From Porphyra umbilicalis (taxonomy: Eukaryota; Rhodophyta; Bangiophyceae; Bangiales; Bangiaceae): a DNA stretch of 64,000 nt. Shown piece by piece: positions 33,363-43,088 of the stretch (its first letter is position 1; every line of letters begins with the position of its first letter). The stretch lies in NCBI GenBank assembly GCA_002049455.2, contig KV919139.1, forward strand, positions 1 through 64,000. The letters run 5' to 3'. A model generated the notes under the pieces. That model searched no databases. It had not been told where the DNA came from and saw only the letters and a list, made by a program, of their open reading frames with translations. The translations under genes were made by a program, and so were the position numbers.

Positions 33363-33618
33363 AGCGGCAGGCCGCGGAGCGGCGCGAGGGGGTGGCAAGG
33401 AGGGGGGGTGGGGGGCGTGGCGACGACTGCAGTGGTGGCAGGTGTGACGTGGTGCGAGTTGTGGCGGCGGCGTGGCCGCCGCCCGGCGGTCGGGACCGAA
33501 GACGCTGGCACGCAGCACGACCATGTCTGTCATGCCCCCACCGTGAGTTGCCCCCCCCCCACCGGGTGCTCGCGCGCGCCCCCCCCGAGCCCGTCGCCCC
33601 CCCCCCACCCTCCCCCCC

Positions 33619-35137
33619 TCACTGCACGCCCTGCAGCCGTGCGAGCGACGCGTAGACGCCGTCGCGCACGCGCATCAGCTCCGCGTGGGTGCCATCCTCC
33701 ACCACCCGACCGCCGTCCAACACGAGGATGCGGTCCGCGTGCCGCACCGTCCCGAGCCGGTGCGCAATGAGCACGACCGTCGCCGCCGACTCGGCCGACA
33801 GGCGCGCCAGGGAGGCGCCAACGACGCGCTCCGACGCGGCGTCGAGGGAGGACGTTGCCTCGTCCGCCACGAGCACCACGGGGCGCGCGGCGAGCGCGCG
33901 CGCAATGGCCACCCGCTGCTGCTGGCCGCCAGAGAGGCCGCCGACCGACGCGCGGCGGCGCGGCGCCGCGTCAGCGTCGGCAGCGGCGGCGGCGGGCGCG
34001 GGCGCGGTGGCGGTGGCGGGCGCTGACGGCGCCGACGCGGGCGCGTCGTCGGCGGCGGCGGCGGCCGCCGCCGCCGCCCCCCCGCCGCCGACGCCGACGA
34101 CCGTGTCGAGGCCCGCCGGCAGGCGGTCGGCAAATTCCGACACGCCCGCCGCGGCGGCGGCCGCCTCCACGGCGGCGCGGTCAAAGGGTTCCCCCGGGGA
34201 GACCATGGCGATGTTTTCCGCGAGGGTGCCCGAAAAGAGGAACGGCTCTTGGGAGATGAGCGCGACGGCGCGCCGCACCGAGGCGACTTGGAGGCGCATC
34301 AGCGGCACCCCGTCGAGGAGGATCTCCCCGTGCGTCGGGTCGTAAAAGCGTTGGAGGAGGCTCGCAATGGTGCTCTTGCCCGACCCCTGCGGTGCAAGCA
34401 CGCAACGATCCAACAGAAAAAAAAAAATACGGGGGCGGAGCATCCACAACCAGAGCGGCGCAGCACGCACACACCACAGCGCAGGGCCAGCAGCCAGAGC
34501 CGTCGTCAGCATCGGCGCTACCATCCCATGGCGGCGACCAAAGAGCAGACACGACACCCCGCCACGAGTCTCTCTCCATGGCCGCCCCCTCCCCCACACA
34601 CACCCCCCATGGCGCGCCCGCGCACCCCCCCCCCCCCCCCCCCCCCCCCCCCACCAGCACCGCCACGCCACCGCCGTACCGACTTGCCGACAATGGCGAG
34701 GGTGGTGCCTCGCGGCACGGAAAAGGACACCCCCCGCAGCGCCTCCTCCCCCGGCCGCGCCGCGTACGCAAAGCGGACGTTGCGGAACTCGACGGCGCCG
34801 CGGAGCGCCCCCACCTCGGCCGCCACCGTCGCCTCGTCTGGGGGCGCCACCGCCGTCGGCGGCGGCGGCGCGTCGACGAGCGCCATGATGCGGCGGGCGC
34901 TGCCCGACGCGCGGATGAGCTCCCCGAGCGCGGCGCTGACCTTGGCCAACCCCGCCGCGCTGGGGAGCCGAAACGCACCACCCGCGCGCGTGACACGCGC
35001 GGCGCAAGACGGGCGGCGCGGTCGGCCCAAACCGGGGGGGGACACGGACGGGAGCGTCAGCACACGGAACGCCAGGGACGAGGGGCCCCGCGCACCGCCA
35101 GGGGGGCTTGCGACACCCCGCCACACCGTCAACCCCC

Positions 35138-35171
<34 letters not shown>

Positions 35172-36577
35172 TGGAAAGACACGCCCCGCACACGTACCAG
35201 TTGGACGAGTAGATGGCAAACGTGATCAACGAGCCGACCGTCAGGCTGCCGGCGGCGACGAGCTTGGACCCCCAAAACAGGATGACAAACGTCGACCAGC
35301 TGAAAATAAACTGGGTGACGCCCTGCTGCACCGCGTCCGCAACCGCCGACGCGCGGCCGGCGTCGAAGATGCGGGCGACGGCGGCCGACCAGCGGTCCAT
35401 GGCCGCCCCCTCCCGCCCGTACGCCTTGACGACGCGGATGCCCGCCAGCTGCTCCGCCGCGACCGTCGAGGCGGCGGCTTGGGCGTCGCTCAGCCCCGCC
35501 GCCAGCGCCTTGGTGCGCGCCCCATACACCGCCCCCGACGCGAGCGTGAGGGGCACGGTGACGAGGAGGCTCCCCGTCAGCGTCGGCGACAGCCGCCAGC
35601 TCAACCCCAACCCGAGGGCGACTTCGAGGGCGCCCCGAAAGGCGCGCGCCAAATCCCCCGTCATCACCGCCTGCACCGCCTGCGTGTCGGTGACGAGGCG
35701 GGAGAGGTGCTCCCCGGCGGGCACCGCGTCAAAGGCCGCCACCTCCTGCCCGACGATGCGCGAAAAGACGGTGCGGCGGAGGCGCGCGACGATGCGCTCC
35801 CCCGCCGTGCGGATCGTCGCCACCTCCGCAACGGTCAGCACGCAGCAGAGGAGGTAGAGGGCGCCGAGGGAGAGGGCCTGCCGCACAAAGACGGGGCGGG
35901 GGATGGACGCGACGCCCCCGTCTGCAATGAGGTCGAGGACGGCGCCAAAGACGGCGGGGCGGAGGAAAAAGGCGCCCGTCGACCCGCACGTGACGGCGAG
36001 GCCGAGCGCGAGCGCCCGCCACTCGGGGGCGGCGAGGCGCAGCACCCCAACCGACGACGCGAGGCGCGCGCGCGCCGTCGCCGGCGGCGGCGCGTCGGCG
36101 GGGGCGTCGACCGCCGCCGCCGCCACGCGGTCGCCGGCGGCGGCCGCGGCGGGCGGCGGCGGCGCCCCGTCGGCGCCCGCCGCCGCCGACCGCCAGCCGG
36201 GCTCCCGCGCCGCCGCCGCCGACGCGCCCGACGATGCCGCCGCCCGCACGACGGCGCGTCGGTGCCGCCGCGGCGACGACCGACGCGCCGCCGCCGCCGC
36301 TGGGGGGCGCCGCCGGTGCGCGGCGGCGGCAACGGCGGCGGCGGCGGTGCCGGCGCCCGTCGCGGCCCACCCGCCGACAAAGGCGGGGCAGGAGGGGCCC
36401 CGCGCCGACGCGGCGGGGGGATGCCGACGCCGCTCGGGCGGCGGTGGGGGCGGGCGACGGCGGCGGGGGCGCCCGCCGTCATGGCGGCAGCGTGCGGGGG
36501 GGGCGGGGGGGGGGGGGGGGGGTGCGTGCCGCCGCGGGGATGACAGACGGCCACGGCAGGGGCGGGGGTGCGCGCGG

Positions 36578-36620
<43 letters not shown>

Positions 36621-37248
36621 GGGGACGCGAGGGGGGTCGGGCGGCGCCAGCGGCAGCGGGAGTGGCGACGGACGCGGCGGCGGCCGTCGCGACAGAGGCG
36701 GCGGCGGCAGCGTCCCACGGGGGGGGTGGGTGGGGTGGGGTGGCGGCGGGCGGGGGCGGGGCTGGCGCCTGCGCGTGGGGGCGGGGGGGTGCAAGCGGCC
36801 GCGCCTGCGACCACGCCGGCCACGTCCGGCAGACGCGGCGGGCGCCCCCGACGGGCGGCAGTGACGGGGACCCGCGGGCGCGCCGGCCGGCCGCTGCCCC
36901 GCCGTGCCACGGGGCGCGGGGCGGGCGGCAGCGCGGGCGGGCGGCATCCGGGGGCGCGGACCGCCGCGGCGGCCGGCAGACCCCCCCCCCGCCTGCTGCC
37001 AAGGCGCGTCCGGTGCGCCTGGGGCGGGCGGGGGCGGTGGAAGCAGGGCATTGCCGGCCGCCCCGGCGGCATCGTGGGGGGGGGAGGGCGCCCGCGCCGC
37101 CCCCCCGGGGCGGGGGAGCAGTCTGCAACGGCCGCCGCCGCGGCGACGCCGCCGCCACTCGTCGGCCCGGTTGTCGCCTTTTGCATGTGTGATCGCATCT
37201 CCGCATTGATTTCGTTGACGCTTGGCACCCAGACATTGCTCTAGCCAC
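33619..37248 (-). CDS. ABC half-transporter (ABCB/TAP type), three exons
   Basis: Exons: up to 37248 down to 35198, then 34959-34680 and 34386-33619, joined by GT-AG introns that keep frame (phases 2 and 0). The first exon holds the membrane domain from about 36080 (AAPEWRALALGLAVTCGSTG onward), the helix FSRIVGQEVAAFDAVPAGEH, and GIRVVKAYGREGAAMDRW near the coupling helix. The ATP-binding domain follows: A-loop FAYAARPGEE, Walker A split by intron 2 (IVGKS/GSGKST), Q-loop LISQEPFLFSG, signature LSGGQQQR, Walker B VVLVADEATSS, D-loop SLDA, H-loop LIAHRL. An Ala/Asp/Pro-rich insert of ~45 residues precedes the signature. Such proteins dimerise and export peptides, lipids or metal conjugates from organelles; the substrate is unknown. 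The N-terminal ~390 residues are Arg/Pro/Ala-rich without domains. The only in-frame ATGs are at 37206-37248, so the start is uncertain and an upstream exon or transit peptide is possible. Confidence 0.8.
34387..34679 (-). other. intron 2 of the ABC transporter gene
   Basis: Donor TCG|GTACGG at 34679, acceptor CACCGCAG at 34387, 293 bp, phase 0. It splits the Walker A loop. It contains a run of 28 C (34625-34652), which is G28 in the transcript. Confidence 0.8.
34960..35197 (-). other. intron 1 of the ABC transporter gene
   Basis: Donor CTG|GTACGTG at 35197, acceptor CTCCCCAG at 34960, 238 bp, phase 2. The split codon becomes TGC. It contains a run of 30 C (35139-35168), which is G30 in the transcript. 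Confidence 0.75.
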
Positions 37249-37319
37249 GCCATTGCTCTAGATTCACCTGCCCGTCGACTATTAAACTGCCACCCCGCCG
37301 CCGCACAGCGCCCGGGGTT

Positions 37320-37450
37320 ATTGTGCTTCTCACAAAAACTGGATCCGCAACATCCGCTTCAGCATCATTAACCGCCACCTGAGCCAATGAAACAGTGAAT
37401 TTGCAACGGAAGCTGATGCACCGAGGTCCAGTTTTTGTGAGAAGCACAAT
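37320..37450. repeat. 24-bp perfect inverted repeat
   Basis: 37320-37343 (ATTGTGCTTCTCACAAAAAC...) and 37427-37450 are exact reverse complements, separated by 83 bp. It lies just upstream of the ABC gene start and 100 bp from the next hairpin. Confidence 0.85.
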
Positions 37451-37549
37451 AGAGGCAATCTTCTCACGCATTTCACATGGTAGCATCGCTTCAACCCCGA
37501 CACTGAAGATTCCTTCGCCCTTCGCCCGAGGACCTCCGCTCTGACATAC

Positions 37550-37685
37550 TACAGCCGTTCTCTCAAAAACCTCGCACGCCAACTGTTGCACCACTCTGAC
37601 AAATCGGCCTTCACGGGGTCGCAGAGGCCGATTTGTCAGAGTGGTGCAACAGTTGGCGTGCGAGGTTTTTGAGAGAACGGCTGTA
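37550..37685. repeat. 61-bp perfect hairpin with 14-bp loop
   Basis: 37550-37610 and 37625-37685 are exact reverse complements over 61 bp. The loop is TCACGGGGTCGCAG (37611-37624). No ORF spans it meaningfully. Confidence 0.9.
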
Positions 37686-37735
37686 CGCCACCGCCGTCGC
37701 CGGCGCTGACGCTGTCTCTCTAGGCTGCGATCCGA

Positions 37736-37827
37736 CCCCGCCCCGCCCCGCCCCGCCCCGCCCCGCCCCGCCCCGCCCCGTCCCGCCCCGCCCTGCCCCG
37801 TCCCGCCCCGCCCTGCCCCGTCCCGCC
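37736..37827. repeat. CCCCG microsatellite, left part
   Basis: Tandem CCCCG with occasional T substitutions (CCCTG, TCCCG). It is separated from an identical microsatellite at 38645-38768 by a TIR element. Confidence 0.9.
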
Positions 37828-38644
37828 CACGCCTAGTTAAGACCGCCTCCAGCGGCTCTTTTGGATTTCAGGGCCCAGGAAGCCACCTGATTGGATTGGT
37901 CCAACAATTTCGGCTTTCTATTGGCGGTTGCGGTGTCCGGCAGTGGGGTTGGAAAAGAACGCACTTACTGCTTCCACGTCCTCAGTTTTTCCTGCGGAAG
38001 TGGATGTGGGCCAATCAGCGCATGACACCTACTGAACAGGCGAGATGCCCTTGAGTCGACTCCCAGTGAAGGCCGGTCTCTGATCTGTCTTCGGCTCTCA
38101 TGCGAAAGAGATGACATCCGACGAGCCCAGTTCGAAGAAGATGCAGTTTGCTGCCTGAGCCGATAGCGGTCGGGTGGGTTCTCTTCATACCATTGGGTTC
38201 AACTCAGAGCGCTGATCACGATGATGCCAAAAACATACGGTCCACCCAAGACTATCAACAAAAGAACCCAGAGTAATTGGACTGCCTTCGTTGACGGCAG
38301 AGCTGGTGTTGTCCGGTCCTGCTGACCGCACATCATGGTTGTATGCAGATCCTCCTTTACCATATAGTTATTGAAGTCCAGGGCCGGCCCCCAAGGTGCT
38401 TGGAAACAAAATGGGCGAAAGGAGAGGCCGAAGGATGGCGGCACAGCGATCAAGAGCGCGGTGCGGAATGATCCGGCGACGGGCGGACGTGGTGGCGAGC
38501 AAGACGGGCTGCCAAATCGCCGCTCCGACACGAGAGTGTCGACCAGAGCCACTGGAGGCCACACCAGAATCGCGGCGCTTTCAGGCAACTTCTGTAATGG
38601 CATCTTGCTTTTCAAATCCAAAAGAGCCACCTTAACTAGGCGTG
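37828..38644. mobile_element. TIR element inside the CCCCG microsatellite
   Basis: The ends are CACGCCTAGTTAAG and its exact reverse complement. A second block, GGCTCTTTTGGATTT, is inverted at both ends but offset by an extra ~10 bp on the left. The same microsatellite, in the same orientation, lies on both sides, as expected if the element inserted into it; the repeat hides any exact target duplication. A - strand frame (38199-38702) has a hydrophobic C-terminal segment but no recognised domain. Confidence 0.6.
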
Positions 38645-38790
38645 CGCCCCGCCCCGCCCCGCCCCGCCCCGCCCCGCCCCGTCCCGCCCCGCCCCGTCCC
38701 ACCCCGCCCCGCCCCGCCCCGCCCCGCCCCGTCCCGCCCCGCCCCGCCCCGCCCCGTCCCGTCCCGTCCCCGCCCCCCCCCCCCCCCCCC
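38645..38790. repeat. CCCCG microsatellite, right part, and poly-C
   Basis: CCCCG tandem repeat to about 38768, then a C homopolymer of just over 20 bases. It ends about 20 bp before the ATG of the gag-like frame. Confidence 0.9.
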
Positions 38791-38806
38791 CCTCCCCCCT
38801 CCCGCC

Positions 38807-40477
38807 ATGGACCCGCAAGACTACATCGACACGATACAAGACGAGCCCGAATCCTTCCAAGACGTCTCGGACCGCCTGACGGGCGCCCGCAACGCCTTCC
38901 GGCCGACCTGGGACGCGTTTGAGATCAACAACGTCGTCACCTGGGCGTTCGCCAGCTTCGACGTGAACTCCCTCTCCCCCACCCAGCTCTTCCGCCTGTC
39001 GTCACTCATCCAGTCCATCTGGCCGCTCTACCCGACGCACAACACGACCCGCCACAGTCCCACCATGACCCGCAAGTAAGTCCTCGACGCCTACCTCGCC
39101 GGCGACCTGGACACCGTCTCCGCAATCCGTCGCCCCCTGCTCTCCGACGCCGGCCCATACTGCATCACCAGCCCGGACGCCGTCATCGTCCTGCCGCCGT
39201 CCCCGCCGCCCCCCACGCCGCCCCCCGCCCCGGCCACCGGCCCTCCCCGCCGCAATACGCTCCTGCCCGCCCGCTCGCCCCACTCGTCCACGTTCGCCGC
39301 CGGGCCGCCGCCCCACGCTGCCACACCGCAGCCGTCCACCGCCTACATCGTTCGCAACATTTCGCACTACTACACCGTCGCGCGCCAATTCGGCGGCGGC
39401 CCGCTCGAGTCCCTCCACCGCGCACACGCTGAGTTTGACCGCATATGCGACGCCTTTGAGGTCCCGTCCTCCCTTCGCGCCACCTGTCTCCCTTTCGCAT
39501 TCAAGCAGTCCGACCTCAACCTGCCCGCCCTGCTCGCCGACACGCGCGGCCGCCCCGAGTCCCACCTGTGGGCGGTCGTCTCCGCCCGCGTCAACACCCC
39601 CGCCCGCGCCCTGCGCGTGCGCGAGATGTGGCACGCAACCACCCTCGCCACGCAACCCGCCCTCCCCGACGACTCCCGCACCGCCCGCTTCGACCGCATG
39701 CTGGCCCAACTGACCCTGCTACAGACCCAACTTCCCGCCTCGTACCAGACCTCCACGATGATATATGACAAGTTACTCGACGCCACCCGCTCCGAGTGGT
39801 TCGCCAACTCCGTCCTCGCCCACCCCTCCGACGACCCGCACGCCCTCATCTCGCACATCCAGCTCCTGCTGACCGCCGGGCTCCCACGCTCCCCCGCTCC
39901 GCCCTCCGCCCCCGCGCCGTCCACGCCCGCCTTCCTTGCCGACGGCGCACCCGTCGACTCGCCCCGCCCTGGCGACTCGTTCCTCGTGGACGTGGAGGAC
40001 CACCCCGAGGACCCCGCCCAAGCCTGGTACGTCTTTAAGCGATTTTGCGCCAACACCGCCCGTCCGTACAAGACCGAGCGCACACCCTTCCGCCACCCGC
40101 CGCCCGGCCCCGACAACCCTTGCCACAATTCCGGCGCGCCTGACCACTTTGCCCGCACCTGCCCGTCCCCCCGCCGCCCCTCTCCGGCGCCCCTCGCCCG
40201 CGCCCACGTCACCTTCCCGCACACCATGTCCCAGTCCCTGCCGTCTTTCTCTCCCCACGACCCACCCCCCGCCCCGGCCTCGCCGCCCGCCCCCCGCCCG
40301 TCCCCGACCAACCCGCCCCGGCCCGCGACTACGACGCGGCCTGGTTCGCCCCGACCACACCCGTCTCGGCCATCTACGCCATCACCGAACCAGACATCAA
40401 GACAGCTATCACTGACACGGGCACGCCCGGCGATATCGTCGGCGACGTCTGGCTCCGCCGCCATTCTCAAGTCCTGA
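38807..40477 (+). pseudogene. gag-like frame of an LTR-type element, one in-frame stop, defective zinc knuckle
   Basis: It starts MDPQDYIDTIQDEP just after the poly-C tract. TAA at 39077 interrupts the frame, which then continues unshifted. The TAA lies inside a GTAAGT (39076-39081) that could serve as a splice donor. The middle (about 39330-39900) is protein-like and helical (YYTVARQFGGGPLESLHRAH, MWHATTLA, FDRMLAQLTLLQTQLPASYQ), as in capsid domains, flanked by Pro-rich linkers. A CCHC-type knuckle near 40120-40165 reads CHNSGAPDHFARTC: spacing is right but the second Cys is Ser. The protease follows in the -1 frame. No LTRs were located. Nucleocapsid assignment follows the family pattern; no similarity search was possible. 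Confidence 0.55.
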
Positions 40478-40776
40478 CGGGCCCGAGTATCCCCCCCACC
40501 ACGACCTACGCCCGCGGCCACGATGTCCCCGCCTCCATCGGCCGCGTCGCCATGCGCGTCCGCACGCGCGCCGCCGACAGCTCGGCCGTCCATCTCGACC
40601 TGCTCAGCGTGCACATCGTGCGCCACGACGCCGTCCCCATGCTGATAGGGTTGCAGTCACACAAGCGCCTCAACATCCTCGTGGACACCGCCCTGGACAC
40701 CATCTACACTGGCTCCAACCGCACGCCCATTCCCTGCCGCCTGCGTCGCGGCCACCTCACCCTGCCCCCCCCCCCC
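40321..40776 (+). pseudogene. retropepsin-like protease segment of the same element
   Basis: In the -1 frame relative to gag. The active-site-like motif is TDTGTPGDIVGDVW near 40412, where DTG is the catalytic triplet of retroviral-type aspartic proteases. It is followed by beta-strand-like segments (RVAMRVRTRAADSSAVHLDL, HIVRHDAVPMLIGLQSHKRL). The match to retropepsins is limited to the DTG region and the later hydrophobic-Gly-Leu segment. The frame runs into a C12 homopolymer (40765-40776), after which the integrase is in a different frame. Confidence 0.5.
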
Positions 40777-41759
40777 TGCCCACACCCACTACGGCCGCCC
40801 ACTACATCCGTGACGAGATGCGACTCGCCCATCGCCAATTCGGCCACGCAAGTGTCTCCGCAATCACGCGCGCGTTCCCGCCTGACACCGTTTCTGCGGA
40901 GGACGTCGCCCACCTCAAGACCGTCAAGGAAAATTTTGTGCCCTGCCAACAACACGCCCACCTCCCGCGCCGCCCGTGCCACGCCCTCTCCGACCCGCCC
41001 CACGCTTTCAACCGCATCCTGTCCATGGACGTATTCCAACTCACGCCCCTCCTCCCCAAGGTGCTGGACATCACCGACCTGCACACCGACTTCGGCCAGG
41101 GCCGTTTCATCCCGTCCATGCGCGGCGAGATCATCATCAGCACCCTCTACCTCGCCTGGTTTGCCATCTGGGGCCCACCCGAGACCCTCATCACCGACCG
41201 CGGCAGCGAGAACGAGAACGACGCCCTCATCAACGCGGTGCACTCGATGGGCGTCCACTGGCGACCTGTCCCGACCGAGGCCCCCTGGATTATCGGACGC
41301 AACGAGCGTCACCACGGACCGATTCGCGACGCTTTGCTGCGCATTATGAGCGAGACCCCCGCCCTCGCCCCCGACCTGGCCCTTGCCATGTCCTACAAGG
41401 CCCGCAACGACGCCCTCCGTGCCCACGGCGTCGCCCCCACCACCGCCGTCACCAGGGACCTGCCCCGTCTCCTGATTGGCGACAACCACCACGCCGACCC
41501 TTCCATTGCCAGCCGCCAATCCGCCATGCAGACCGCCCGTGCCACCATGGAACGATACACCGCCGCCGATCGCCTGCGCGGCGGCCTTTCGCACCCCGGC
41601 ACCAATGTCCCATTCGTCTCTGTCGGCCAGGAGGTCTGGCTTCACCGCCATCTCCTCGGCTGGCTCCGCGGTTCCGTCCACTCGCTTGATGGTAAGTGTG
41701 GTATTATTAACGTTAGTTCGATTACCAGTGTACTGAGACCGACCGTAGCCACGCAATAA
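40777..41759 (+). pseudogene. integrase (DDE) of the same element; no reverse transcriptase follows
   Basis: The frame opens after the C12 run (LPTPTTAAHYIRDEMRLAHR...). The N-terminal zinc-binding half has HRQFGH and CQQH, so the last Cys of the usual HHCC is His. The catalytic core shows D in LSMDVF, D in ITDRGSENEN and E in IGRNERHHGP, the D-D-E triad that joins element DNA to the target. The C-terminal part has SVGQEVWLHRHLLGWLRGS, as in Copia-type integrase C-termini. It ends with TAA at 41757 overlapping AATAAA. In Copia elements reverse transcriptase should follow, but none is present before 42508. The element is either truncated or of an RT-less type. Confidence 0.65.
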
Positions 41760-42508
41760 AGCTATCGCCGTCGCCGTCGCGGCGAGGAAGAAGACCTTTT
41801 GTTGAAGGGCATCCGATGGGGAGCCGGGTGGCGCCCACGACGGCGACCCCGGACCCACGGTGATTTAATACAAACGAGGGCACCGGTCGATCGACCGTCC
41901 GATCACAAGCGATCGTAATGAGTGCCGGCAGACAGATAAGACAGGCAAGCAAACAAACAATAAAAAACGAACAATGCGGAAGTAACCCCCCAAAGGGCGT
42001 GCCACAGGCCAATTCCCACAATACATGGGCTTTGGTCAGTCGAGGAGGCTACTTGTGGCCAATTGCCAATTGGGGGCAGAGATATGCTACATACCTCCAA
42101 CGCGAGATTCGAACCGTCCCGGTGAGATCCGAGGATGGTGAAACCCGATTGGGCGATCGCGGCCTCTTACGGGCCCGCGCGGGCGTAACCGCCCAGGCGG
42201 CGAGAGCCGTGGGGGGCACGCCGCCCAGTCCCGATTGGGGGAAGGTGGCGGTTCGCCGTCGTCGGTCGCGACCGTCCGGCCACGCACGCGTGGGCGTGTG
42301 TGGCGAGAAGCTGGCGCTGTGGGTCCGATCGGCGCTTGCGCGTACGCGCGCCCGCGCAGGCGGGTCGGCGTCGGCGCGGGCGTGGGAGTCAGGCGGCCGG
42401 CTGCCGGGTGACGAGCGTCGGGGTTTAGACCCGTTGGTGTGCGGGTGCGTCGGGCAGCACGTGTTGGGGCGACCGTCGTCGGCGCCAAGTGGCGCCTACT
42501 TCGTCGGG
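41760..42508. other. intergenic; target region of Copia-1, with half of a tandem duplication
   Basis: No ORF is recognised. From about 42451 the sequence is a diverged tandem copy of 47571-47700 (GGCAGCAC, CGTCG, GGCGCC, TCGTCGGGG and so on), continued after Copia-1 at 47475. Copia-1 therefore landed in the first of two tandem units. Confidence 0.5.
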
Positions 42509-42927
42509 TGTTGGACTGTGATGCTCGTCGCCGACTCCACTGGCGGTTAGCGGTTGGACGATGGTCGGTGACCCTTATGGTACCCCACATGGTACATTTG
42601 CAAGACGTGGTCAAGTTACACACATTTGTGTTGGGTCATCTTGGGGCGTTACTTTTGGCATGTTTTGGATTTGATCTTCGCTTTGCTCTAGTGGCTTTTG
42701 ATCTGGTGAGTGATTCGATTTGGTGCGAGGGCGTGGGCGTCGGTGTGGGCGCGAGAGGGGGGAGCACTTGGGCCGGTGGGGACTATTTGAGAGGTGCTCT
42801 CGGTTGGGAGAGGCGGGCGATCCTTAGGACAACCAACAAAGCACGTTCGCACACACACACACAAGCTCAAGCCACTCAACCACTTCACCGTGGTCCCCCC
42901 AACCCCTATCCCCACTGCGATTCAACA
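42509..42927 (+). repeat. Copia-1 5' LTR
   Basis: Starts TGTTGGACTGTGATG, ends CCCACTGCGATTCAACA. It differs from the 3' LTR only at 42519 (T versus C). It contains a GTGAGT donor-like site near 42706 and a CA repeat near 42850. Confidence 0.95.
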
Positions 42928-42941
42928 GGTTATGGGCCCAG
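42928..42941 (+). promoter_or_regulatory. primer-binding site of Copia-1 (half-tRNA initiator Met)
   Basis: GGTTATGGGCCCAG directly follows the LTR. Its complement CTGGGCCCATAACC is the anticodon arm of eukaryotic initiator tRNA-Met, the internal priming mode known for Drosophila copia. Confidence 0.85.
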
Positions 42942-43088
42942 AGCCGGGGCTGTGACAAGAGCAAGGTTTGTCGGCTGGTGTCGCGGCGGTCGCGGCAATT
43001 GCGAAGAGGACGAGGTCAAGGTGGTTCAAGGACGTGACGGTCAAGGCGCACGGCTCGGCAAGGTCGGGCGCTACGACAAGACGACATC

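Noticed and set aside
34249-36543. 764-residue + strand frame opposite the ABC gene
   Set aside because: It is a high-GC antisense shadow: no domain, and its composition mirrors the - strand transporter, whose motifs and splice sites are unambiguous.
38199-38702. - strand protein with hydrophobic C-terminus inside the TIR element
   Set aside because: Part of the frame is read through the CCCCG array, and I recognise no domain; not called as a gene.
42095-42125. tRNA-like T-arm on the - strand (GGTTCGAATCTCG)
   Set aside because: The T-stem does not pair and no acceptor, D-arm or anticodon arm can be folded around it.
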